DNA of 64,000 nucleotides from Kordia sp. (GTDB taxonomy: Bacteria > Bacteroidota > Bacteroidia > Flavobacteriales > Flavobacteriaceae): NCBI GenBank assembly GCA_002733415.1, contig NVVR01000010.1, positions 1 to 64,000 of the forward strand, in the 5' to 3' direction. Shown here piece by piece: positions 44,103-52,222 of this stretch. The notes under the pieces were generated by a model, which was not told the DNA's origin, did not search any database, and worked only from the letters and a program-made list of their open reading frames with translations. Position numbers and translations under genes: made by a program. Each line of letters starts with the position of its first letter. The first letter of the stretch is position 1.

Positions 44103-46241
44103 TTACACTAACGCCGCATCTTTCTTAAGAGATGGTACTACGTCTGGAGCTGACAATGCTCCCCATGTTTTTTCTAATTGTTTTATTTTATCTGTTTCTC
44201 CAGCTTGTTTTAGGATATTATTAACTGCGTTATAAGCCGAATCCAAAGCGCCTACAATCCATCCATGATGAACAGAACAACATTCTCCAGCAAAATTTAA
44301 ATGCCCTTTAAATTCTGGCGTTAATAAGGTAGGATATAAGTTTTTAAATTGCCCAGGAGCAAATAATGCAAATGCACCTCCATTAGCATGATTATCCCAG
44401 AACCAGGTTTTAGTGGTTATTTCTGGTTTGTAGCCAGAATATAAATCATAAACGTTTACTTCTGGGTATAAATAAGCAATACCTTTTAAGCATTCATTTA
44501 CACGTTCTTCATCTGTTAAAGCTCCCATACGTTCCGCATCTTGTGCCCAACAATATATTTGTAACACGCCACTTTTTGCTTCATAACCATATGAAGGATA
44601 TACAATTTGACGGTTAGAGCGATCAGATACTGCTACTCCTAATCCTTTATTTTGTCTGTTTCCTAAGGTTGCCCAAAATTGTTCATCAAATGTAATAAAT
44701 GCTTTAAATGACGGCATATAATTACATTCTCGAATAGCTCTAGCTTTAGAAAAAGATAAATTGTCAAAGAAATTTGTCTTTAATTCTCCACTTAAATAAG
44801 CGCCATTAGGTAAAGTACTTATTACATAAGGATATTTCTTTTCAATTATCTCTACTTCTCTTTCATCACTATCATTAGTAACACTTAGAGATACATTCAT
44901 ACCTCCATATCCATTGAATAATGATTCATCATAATCTACTTGCGTAACTCTATGATTCATAAAAACACGTTGCTTAGATTTTGAAGGCGTTCCTGCTACT
45001 GGAGGAATAGCATCAGCCTTAGGCACTGTTGCAGGTGCTTCAGCAGCTTTTGTTAAATTATCTGGTGAATATCCTTTTTTTCCGTCAGCTCCCTTAATCA
45101 TACCTATTAATTGCTGAGCTCGAATACCATCTTCATGTAATACTCCATCTTCTAAATCTAAAACAGCTCTACAAGCATCTGGAAAATGTTGCATTCCATT
45201 ATCAACAGTAACCATGTATACATTTGGGTCTTCCGGTGCATATGAATTTTTACTACCTTCCCAATCATAAACTGCTATCACCATTTCTACAAAGGATACA
45301 GAATACATCCCTGTACCAACATTTAAAGTCTCTAAATAACTAGCTATATTATATGATAAATGATCAGATTCCTTTCCCATTTCTGGATTGTAGTACTCGC
45401 CTAATTCTCCTAATGTAAATACATTAGTTAAATACGCCCACATAGAATAATTATCATATGCCATTAGCAATGCAAATCCTTTAGAAAAGGACTCATTAAT
45501 TACCGTAATAAAGCGTTCATTAACTTTATCCAAAACCATATTAATTGGCAAATATGGAGTGCCATCAGAAGCTTTTGCTTCAGTTACCCAAACCATAGGT
45601 AGATCACCACCTTTATCTATTCCAAAATTTAAAGAGTCTAAAGAAGCATCATGTGCCTCAATAGGTGATTTCATATTGTTATATCTCAAACGTTGTACAT
45701 CGGAATTGTAATAAAACTTTCGCCATTTAATGATTTTGTCATCTAGCTTGTTTCTTTTTAAAACTGAATTTACTGATAGCGCTAAATGTTGTACAGGCAA
45801 CATATCCTCAGAGAATTGAGGGATACGCATACCTCCTACTTCTCCGTACAAACCAGCTTTATTCACGTCTTTTTCGTCATATTCCTCAGAGTACCATGTA
45901 TCTATTCTTCCTCCAACTCTACCTGAAGCCTCAAAAACTTCACATTCTATTCCCAATGACTGTAATATTAAACCTGAATACAATCCTGCAAACCCTCCTC
46001 CAATGATACCTACAGTTGGTATTTCAGATTTTTCTGATGAATCTAAAAAAGTGCTTTTAAAGCGTTTTCCATCGTTTTTAGAACGTTGATTGCTTAACTC
46101 TTTTGTATAATTTTCACCATAATTTTCTATAATCCATTGTGAAAATGCTTTTTTAACTGATCCTGAAGAGTGTTCTTTAACTCTATTATTTGCGCTAGCT
46201 TTTAAATGTTTTTTCCCAGGTTTAAACGATAAATAACTCAT
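44103..46241 (-). CDS. Flavin monoamine oxidase / L-amino-acid-oxidase-like FAD enzyme
   Basis: A 712-residue FAD-dependent amine oxidase. The dinucleotide-binding motif GIIGGGFAGLYSGL is at about 76-89, with the acidic strand end EVFEA and the GG motif GRVGGRIDTWYS after it. VGGMRIPQ follows. The C-terminal FAD motif is HLNFAGECCSVHHGWIVGAL, near 655. Enzymes of this class oxidise amino acids or amines to the imine with release of hydrogen peroxide and ammonia. The protein is longer than typical MAO (about 500), with an N-terminal extension of 70 residues and no signal peptide. Substrate unknown. It is a single gene with a decayed relative at 26263-27081. Confidence 0.88.
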   Translation of the reverse strand: MSYLSFKPGKKHLKASANNRVKEHSSGSVKKAFSQWIIENYGENYTKELSNQRSKNDGKRFKSTFLDSSEKSEIPTVGIIGGGFAGLYSGLILQSLGIECEVFEASGRVGGRIDTWYSEEYDEKDVNKAGLYGEVGGMRIPQFSEDMLPVQHLALSVNSVLKRNKLDDKIIKWRKFYYNSDVQRLRYNNMKSPIEAHDASLDSLNFGIDKGGDLPMVWVTEAKASDGTPYLPINMVLDKVNERFITVINESFSKGFALLMAYDNYSMWAYLTNVFTLGELGEYYNPEMGKESDHLSYNIASYLETLNVGTGMYSVSFVEMVIAVYDWEGSKNSYAPEDPNVYMVTVDNGMQHFPDACRAVLDLEDGVLHEDGIRAQQLIGMIKGADGKKGYSPDNLTKAAEAPATVPKADAIPPVAGTPSKSKQRVFMNHRVTQVDYDESLFNGYGGMNVSLSVTNDSDEREVEIIEKKYPYVISTLPNGAYLSGELKTNFFDNLSFSKARAIRECNYMPSFKAFITFDEQFWATLGNRQNKGLGVAVSDRSNRQIVYPSYGYEAKSGVLQIYCWAQDAERMGALTDEERVNECLKGIAYLYPEVNVYDLYSGYKPEITTKTWFWDNHANGGAFALFAPGQFKNLYPTLLTPEFKGHLNFAGECCSVHHGWIVGALDSAYNAVNNILKQAGETDKIKQLEKTWGALSAPDVVPSLKKDAALV

Positions 46242-46563
46242 GTTTTATTGGTTTTAGTTGTATTTCTTATACTCACGTAATTCGTGATGATAACAAAGTT
46301 ACTTTTTTAAAAATATACTTACAATAGGTGTAAATACCTGATTTTTCCTTTTTATTCATATTTACCTTTCTTATTATAAATCAGCATAAAATAACGGTCT
46401 ATACCAAATACGATATTGAGCTAAGTGAAATATGAATTATTAGAGGTGATAACTATAAAAGGATTTAAAAATTGTACTAAATAAAATATAACATTTACTA
46501 TTGGCTATTCTTTAAGGTTTGAATTTTATCGTTTACATTTAAAAAAAACCTAATATTGTACCA
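46242..46563. other. Intergenic interval of about 320 bases
   Basis: AT-rich sequence upstream of the amine oxidase gene. It must contain that gene's promoter and the decayed 3' end of the OsmC-like fragment. I see no repeat copy, no strong hairpin and no open frame of note. Confidence 0.5.
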
Positions 46564-46752
46564 TCAAAACAGTAAACAATATACAACTCCAATACAAAGG
46601 GTATTTAGCCACACCACAATTATGGGAAGGCGAATTATTGGGACTACCACCCATTTGTCCGTTATACCATAATTTGAAATAGCTTCTGCTGGCTTTTCTG
46701 TGATAAGCTTTATATATTGTTCAAGCTCATCCAAATTTATTCCGTTTAACAT
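46564..46752 (-). pseudogene. N-terminal remnant of an OsmC-like protein
   Basis: The first 35 residues (MLNGINLDELEQYIKLITEK, then AISNYGITDKW) resemble the start of flavobacterial OsmC-family peroxide-reductase-like proteins. After TDKW the match is lost and the frame runs through hydrophobic codons to a stop. The rest of the roughly 140-residue protein is absent. It lies 17 bases downstream of the SDR gene on the same strand, so it was probably the end of that operon. Confidence 0.5.
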
Positions 46753-46769
46753 AGTTTTTTGGGTTTAAA

Positions 46770-47525
46770 TTAATTTCTACCGGCCATAACACCACCATCA
46801 ATATCCCAAATAGCACCTGTTACCCAAGAACTTTCGTCTGATAACAAAAAGGTAATGGTTTTTGCAATATCCTCTGGTCTTCCAACACGCCCAATCGGAT
46901 GAAAATCATTAAACCCTTGTAGAGTTTCTTCAATTTTATCTTCTTCAATAAATGACCCATAAATTGGAGTGACAACAACTGCTGGTGATACCGCATTTAC
47001 TCTAATGTTATATTCTGCCAATTCCATAGCAAGATGTTGTGTAAATGCATGAAGTCCTGCTTTTGCCATTGAATATGCCGAAGATGGTGTTGCTTTTATA
47101 GATTGTTTCCCCCACATAGATCCTATATTTACAATAGATCCACCTCCGTTTTTTTTCATTATATTCGATACGGCTTGAGTAATAAAAAAGAAAGCTTTGT
47201 TGAAGTTGTGATAAATATCGTAATCCTGTTCAGTGTGTTCTATAAATGGTTTCGGGCTAAAATACCCTGCAGCATTTACTAAATACTTTATATTAGGTAA
47301 TGTTTCATTTAGGTTGTTTGAAAATTCATGAACTGCAGTTAGATTGAATAAATCCAATCCTACCGTTTTAACAGATCCTAATGCTGTCAGTTCGGCTTCG
47401 GCTTTTGCAAGGTTCTTATCAGCTCGACCAATAATAGTTACTTCAATGCCTTCTTTTAATAAACGTTCTGCGGTAGCTTTTCCAATTCCGGTTGTTCCAC
47501 CAATAATTAATGCTTGTTTTTTCAT
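46770..47525 (-). CDS. Short-chain dehydrogenase/reductase (SDR), classical type
   Basis: NAD(P)-dependent oxidoreductase of 251 residues. Cofactor motif GGTTGIGKA at 9-17, NAAG at 84-87, catalytic Ser136, Tyr151 and Lys155 (YSMAK), and a C-terminal PEDIAKTITFLLSDESSWVT typical of the classical family. Substrate unknown. It lies 83 bases downstream of the AraC-family regulator gene on the same strand, which may control it. Confidence 0.93.
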   Translation of the reverse strand: MKKQALIIGGTTGIGKATAERLLKEGIEVTIIGRADKNLAKAEAELTALGSVKTVGLDLFNLTAVHEFSNNLNETLPNIKYLVNAAGYFSPKPFIEHTEQDYDIYHNFNKAFFFITQAVSNIMKKNGGGSIVNIGSMWGKQSIKATPSSAYSMAKAGLHAFTQHLAMELAEYNIRVNAVSPAVVVTPIYGSFIEEDKIEETLQGFNDFHPIGRVGRPEDIAKTITFLLSDESSWVTGAIWDIDGGVMAGRN

Positions 47526-47608
47526 TTTATATATGTTTTATTATCCTGGTACAAAGATGTAGCAGATTAAAACCATAAAATGGCAAAATGAAGACGGTGA
47601 ATGGTAAA

Positions 47609-48472
47609 TTACGGTAATTGCGCTTGAAACTCACTTGGATTGTGTCCTGTATGCTTTTTGAAGTACTTTGTGAAATAAGTGGCCTGATCAAAGCCCAAAT
47701 CGTATGCCACTTCTTTTATTGATAATTTATGATTTGATAACAATCGTTTTGCTTCCAATATTTTTCTATCATGGATAACAATAGCTGGTGTATTATAAAG
47801 ATATTTTTTTGTGATACCAGTTAATTTTTTTGAACTAATACTTAGCAACTCACTAAAATTATCTATGCTCAAAAATTCATTAATATGTTTATCTATTAGC
47901 TGTTTAAATTGTACGGCAATCTCATAATCCACATCAATAGTATAATCTATTGCATGTTGTTGCTTTTTAATACGTTCTATTAGGGTTAGTATTGCTTGAA
48001 ATAGATAATAAGATTGCTGCACATAATTATAGTCCTTATTATGTGTCTCTTCTGAAATTTGGTTGGTCAGTTGCTCAAACTTTATTAATTGTGATTTAGA
48101 TGGATTTATAAATGCATTACCTATTTCAGTGAAGAGTAAGTAGTTGAGTTTAGTTTCGGAATCACTATCATATTTATTAATAAATGAATCATTAAAATGA
48201 AACAAGTAGCCTTCATTTTTAGAATCGGGGCAAAAATAATGTACTTGACTTTTTTTTATAAAAAAAATAGTGTTTTCTGGATGATCTACAATTTCGTAAT
48301 CTACATAATGTCTTCCAGCACTTTTAAACCATAAAATCTGATAAAAACTATGCCTATGGGCTTTTATGGCATGGTCAAAGTTTTTTTTAAAATAAGGTTC
48401 AGCGTCTTTAACCTCAAAATGAAGCTTGGAATAATCGTTTTTGTGAAGATGGTATTCTTGAATCTTTTTCAA
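47609..48472 (-). CDS. AraC-family transcriptional regulator
   Basis: A 287-residue regulator. The N-terminal cupin-like sensor half (HRHSFYQILWFKSAGRHYVD) is followed by a C-terminal double helix-turn-helix (about 190-287), ending with the signature KEVAYDLGFDQATYFTKYFK and HTGHNPSEFQ. The ligand is unknown. It is the first gene of a short unit with the SDR gene, and repeat fragment F lies upstream of its start. Confidence 0.93.
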   Translation of the reverse strand: MKKIQEYHLHKNDYSKLHFEVKDAEPYFKKNFDHAIKAHRHSFYQILWFKSAGRHYVDYEIVDHPENTIFFIKKSQVHYFCPDSKNEGYLFHFNDSFINKYDSDSETKLNYLLFTEIGNAFINPSKSQLIKFEQLTNQISEETHNKDYNYVQQSYYLFQAILTLIERIKKQQHAIDYTIDVDYEIAVQFKQLIDKHINEFLSIDNFSELLSISSKKLTGITKKYLYNTPAIVIHDRKILEAKRLLSNHKLSIKEVAYDLGFDQATYFTKYFKKHTGHNPSEFQAQLP

Positions 48473-48526
48473 CTAATTCTATCCTTTATACAAAAGTATA
48501 CTATTCAGTGTAATTAAAGCTATTTA

Positions 48527-48660
48527 TTCATTCCATACACATTATGCTTCCCTCCTACGTTGTCTCAAAAAGAGTATTCCATTAACATCGTAAAGAAACT
48601 TTTTAGAATAAATTTTTAAAGAAGGCATTAGTATTGCTTGGCTTTTACCCAAGTAAAGTA
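48527..48660 (+). repeat. Head fragment of the long intergenic repeat, copy F
   Basis: Only the head is present: CATTCCATACACATTATGCT, CCCTCCTACG, GAGTATTCCATTAACATCG and a diverged version of the CTTTG stem. It stops where the other copies continue with ATAACGCGGAAC and gives way to a 20-bp palindrome. Same orientation as A to E. Confidence 0.7.
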
Positions 48661-48708
48661 ACATCATGTCGAATTATGACTCACTTTAGTCATAATTCGA
48701 CATGATGT
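48661..48708. repeat. Perfect 20-bp inverted repeat with 8-base spacer
   Basis: ACATCATGTCGAATTATGAC (48661-48680) pairs with its exact complement at 48689-48708. There is no T run. It sits where repeat F breaks off and 31 bases beyond the 3' end of the NAD-kinase-like pseudogene, so it could be a bidirectional terminator or a mobile-element end. Confidence 0.8.
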
Positions 48709-48738
48709 ATAAATTACGGAAAGTTATCCCTTTTAAAT

Positions 48739-49363
48739 TTAGGTAATAATAACCAAACTAGCTTTTTCTTTAGCCATTCCTATTTCCACTTCACTACCTG
48801 AATTGAAGTTAATAAAATCAGCTTCTATACTATCGTTAAATAACGCCTTTTGAAGCAATATGTGATTAAATTTTAAGCGTTTTCCTTTTAGTAATAACTC
48901 CATTGCCTAACCCTACTTGTGATTGTTTACTCAAAAAAGGCTCTCATACTACAAACACCAATTTATCATCATCCCAATTAAGTATAGTTCCACAATCAAC
49001 GTTCTTTTTATTTTTAATGCGATTAATATTGTTAGTCATATTAAAAATAGAACTTAACCAACCTGTAGATCCTGCTCCAGTAGAAACTATAATACCACTT
49101 GATGATTGCTTTTCTTGCTGTCCGGTAAATACTATGGTATACCTTGATGACATGTGTGTTGCTACACCTATACAAAAATCATTAAAAGCATATAGTGTTT
49201 GTCCATCATTCAATTGCGCTTTCGCCATAGTAACCTCCATTGTATCATAATTATGGTTGATAACGTTTTTAATCAGTCTACTTAAGTCATTAGGTGAATG
49301 TTTTAACAATGTACCATCATAACGTTTAATATCCGGGTTTACACCAATAATAGGTAAGCCCTT
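48739..49363 (-). pseudogene. NAD-kinase-like protein remnant (stop plus frameshift, N-terminus missing)
   Basis: From 49363 the minus strand reads GLPIIGVNPDIKRYDGTLL and runs into LSRLIKNVINH, YAFNDFCIGVATHMSSRYTI and SSGIIVSTGAGSTGWLSSIF. The segment STGAGSTGW matches the diacylglycerol/NAD-kinase fold. After LVFVV a TGA interrupts, the frame continues EPFLSKQSQVGLGNGVITK, and a shift then joins it to LKFNHILLQKALFNDSIEAD, which ends at TAA 48739. The front half is lost; upstream, 49364-49440 has a further open scrap (FSGALRTFTCSMASGTHYQL) of unknown origin. Confidence 0.7.
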
Positions 49364-49463
49364 TTAATTGATAATGTGTTCCACTTGCCATAGAGCAAGT
49401 GAATGTTCTTAATGCTCCACTAAATGAGTTATTAATTTCATATGTTTATAGGTTTAAATATTT

Positions 49464-50909
49464 TTATTTTTCAATGAGTATCGATTTTTCTAAATCTGTA
49501 AAAGGTATAACGGTTTTTACTTTGTGATTTTTTACTGGCCAAGATTGAATTATAGTTTCTACATTAAGATTTAACTCTATAATAGCATTATATAAACCAA
49601 GTTGTCTATTTCCTGCCTTTGTAATTGCCCCTTCATTTGGTATCCAACATAAATCATCTTGAAACAATAATTTATCACTAGGAAAATAGTATATTAAATA
49701 GTCTTTTGTATGCGCAGATTTGTTCCCAATAAAATATATTTCCATTTTCTTATTTGTCCCTAATACAAGACTATCTGTAATAACTTGAGTTTTTAGCTTC
49801 TTTTTTTCTAATTGTAAACTATCTGGAGTTAACGTATGTGGTGCTTCTGCTATATATTCAACATAGTTTTTACTAATATCTGTACATAAAATGGTAGCTT
49901 CTTTATGAACAAATGCTCTTAACCCTCCTAAATAATGCGGATGATGATGCCCAAACACAAAATATTTTATAGGTTTTGAAGGTGCTATTTTTTTTACTTC
50001 TGAAATGATTAACTCGCCATTTTTTGAATTTATTGGAGCTTCAGCAACAAGTATATAATCATCTAATTCAACAACCATAACTCTATCATTTGTGTGTTCT
50101 AAATCGATAAAATGAATATAATCGTTGTATTTAATTGTTTTTATTTTTGTTACTTCTTTCTCTTTAGGTTTTTCTAATAATTTAACTTGGTTGTCAATTG
50201 TTGAAGTCAAAATTTCAACAATATCAATAACTTTTCCATTTATTTTTTCAATTTTTATATGAGCAGGATAGATATAGAATTCACTTTTGATATAAGATGA
50301 GTACATAAATGATGTTGTAATGTCTCCATACAATTCATCATCACTTAAATAGGTGATTTTATCAACGAGGTTATTAGACTTATTGATGAAAAGTTGTATT
50401 GGATATTCATCAATATTTAAAGTATATATTACTTGTTTATCAGTAGAGGAAAATTCAATGTTTTTCTTATTATTTTTAAAATGGTACAGTAATGTTATTG
50501 GTGTATAACGTGCTGTATTAATAAGCTTTTCAATATATAATTCTTCTGTAACTGGTAGAAGCTCCTTATCTCCATAATCTAGATACAACAGCATATTATT
50601 TGTAATGTCAGTTTTAGACACATAAACGCTTCCTCGACTGTTTATTAACGAATCTTGTTTTTGAAAAGTGTTTTTATCTACCCAAAAACTCCCCTTGCCA
50701 TTATAGGTATTAGTTGCCCAAGGTTCGGCTAAATGTCCCAGGTTATTTAATTGCTCTTTAAAATTAAATCTTACGAGACTTTTATCATCACTTTCTCCAT
50801 ACAATAGTATACTGTTTTCTAAATAATTAGTTTTAGAGCAAGACTGTAATACAATGGTTAACAGTATTAATAACTGTGTTGTTTTACTTTTCATATTCTT
50901 TTTATTCAT
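49464..50909 (-). CDS. Lipoprotein with degenerate metallo-beta-lactamase-like domain
   Basis: About 481 residues. The signal peptide ends in LQSC, a lipobox. The C-terminal half resembles an MBL fold: the strand YILVAEAPINSKNGE, then GHHHPHYLGGLRAF in the position of the HxHxDH zinc motif (with His and Tyr in place of Asp and His), KSAHTKDYLIYYFPSDKLLF and FQDDLCW. Catalysis is therefore uncertain. Three in-frame ATG codons (50921, 50909, 50894) precede the signal peptide. I prefer 50909 or 50894; 50909 overlaps the upstream gene by 8 bases. It is part of a minus-strand run of exported proteins. Confidence 0.75.
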   Translation of the reverse strand: MNKKNMKSKTTQLLILLTIVLQSCSKTNYLENSILLYGESDDKSLVRFNFKEQLNNLGHLAEPWATNTYNGKGSFWVDKNTFQKQDSLINSRGSVYVSKTDITNNMLLYLDYGDKELLPVTEELYIEKLINTARYTPITLLYHFKNNKKNIEFSSTDKQVIYTLNIDEYPIQLFINKSNNLVDKITYLSDDELYGDITTSFMYSSYIKSEFYIYPAHIKIEKINGKVIDIVEILTSTIDNQVKLLEKPKEKEVTKIKTIKYNDYIHFIDLEHTNDRVMVVELDDYILVAEAPINSKNGELIISEVKKIAPSKPIKYFVFGHHHPHYLGGLRAFVHKEATILCTDISKNYVEYIAEAPHTLTPDSLQLEKKKLKTQVITDSLVLGTNKKMEIYFIGNKSAHTKDYLIYYFPSDKLLFQDDLCWIPNEGAITKAGNRQLGLYNAIIELNLNVETIIQSWPVKNHKVKTVIPFTDLEKSILIEK

Positions 50910-52161
50910 ACGTTTTACCATTAAATTTTAATACTGCTGTTTCTGCGGTAATTTTATCTTTAGAATCGCAATCGCCATTCTCGTTTATATAAGCTTTGCT
51001 TTCAGTAATCTTGCTTTTTACTAAAATATTAAAATACCCATTTGTCTTTTCTTTAGACATAATGAGTATGCTTTTAATATCTGTAAATTCTCCAGCACAA
51101 TTGGTGTCCCATTCTCCTCTAGAGTTTATTACATCATAGTTTTTTAAAATATTTTTTAAAGCACTTCCAGATTTTACAAACAAAGAAATGGTTTCATTGC
51201 TGTATGGATTTGCATGAGAACTCCCATAAAAAAATACGCTAACGCCAAAAGCTCTTCTGTTTTCTGCAACAATGTAATGTGCTGTATCTATTCTTATTCT
51301 TTCTAGTTTTACTGCATCAGAAGCCCAATTATTATTTTTATAACTTTCAAAATAACGATGTTTAATATCACCTGTGGTACTGTCTACAATTAGTATATGG
51401 CTATTTAGTTCAAAATAGTGTTCGCCTTCATCAACTATTTCTGGAATAACGATAATACTCTCTTTTGAATCTCCAAATATTACATAAGTAAGTAAGTCTG
51501 TTTTAATTTTTTGTTTAGTTAACCCTAGTTGTTTGATGACATTATTAATCATTATTTCTTCTTCTGAAATGAATGTTAATTCCCCATTGGCTTTAACTTC
51601 ATAAATATCTGTTAATTGGTGCTTTTCGTCTGTCCATTCTGTATAATTTATAGTAATTTTATTTTTTTCAATTTTAGTTTCTATTTTAAACAATCCCTCA
51701 GCTATTTCATCATAAGAGATGACTTTAGAATCAATTATATTTCCATTCAAATCGTAATTGATGAGTACAGATTCCATTTCGTGTTCTCCCTTTAATATGG
51801 TTAAAACTATAGAATGAAACTCTTTTGAAAATTCAATTTTGTAAGAAGCAGTTGCTTTATAATTGTACCCTTCTTTATAAAAATTAGGATACACTTTTTC
51901 TAATTTAAGTGCCTCAATCTCCTGCTTGTTATAGATATCTATTTCCTTGAAATTGTCAAAGTTTGTAGAATCAATTAATGGTGTTTCTTTAGTTTTAATT
52001 TCACTAATGATTTTATCAAAACTTACATCGTCAACCTTTTTAGGCGAATCAATTACAAAATCAACCACATCTTTCGCCTTAACAATAGTCTCTTTCTTTT
52101 CTTTTGTGTTTTGTGAACAAGAGATAAGCACAAACAGGAATAAAATATGTTGAATCTTCAT
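50902..52161 (-). CDS. Lipoprotein of unknown function (419 residues)
   Basis: Signal peptide MKIQHILFLFVLISC with Cys15 as the lipidation site, then a Lys/Glu-rich linker (QNTKEKKETIVKAKDVVD). The remaining 380 residues are predicted beta-rich, with alternating strands such as YNYKATASYKIEFSKEFHSI. I recognise no family. The gene abuts the MBL-like gene downstream and lies about 60 bases from the split lipoprotein gene upstream, suggesting one transcript. Confidence 0.75.
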   Translation of the reverse strand: MKIQHILFLFVLISCSQNTKEKKETIVKAKDVVDFVIDSPKKVDDVSFDKIISEIKTKETPLIDSTNFDNFKEIDIYNKQEIEALKLEKVYPNFYKEGYNYKATASYKIEFSKEFHSIVLTILKGEHEMESVLINYDLNGNIIDSKVISYDEIAEGLFKIETKIEKNKITINYTEWTDEKHQLTDIYEVKANGELTFISEEEIMINNVIKQLGLTKQKIKTDLLTYVIFGDSKESIIVIPEIVDEGEHYFELNSHILIVDSTTGDIKHRYFESYKNNNWASDAVKLERIRIDTAHYIVAENRRAFGVSVFFYGSSHANPYSNETISLFVKSGSALKNILKNYDVINSRGEWDTNCAGEFTDIKSILIMSKEKTNGYFNILVKSKITESKAYINENGDCDSKDKITAETAVLKFNGKTYE

Positions 52162-52222
52162 TTTTTTATGGTATTATTTATAAAGCCAAATCTTTGGGTT
52201 TGGTACGTCATCTTTATCATTT

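Noticed and set aside
16641-48660. Integron attC sites
   Set aside because: The length (up to 1 kb), the cargo size and the lack of clear RYYYAAC/GTTRRRY core pairs at the ends do not fit. Only the idea of cassette-like behaviour is kept as inference.
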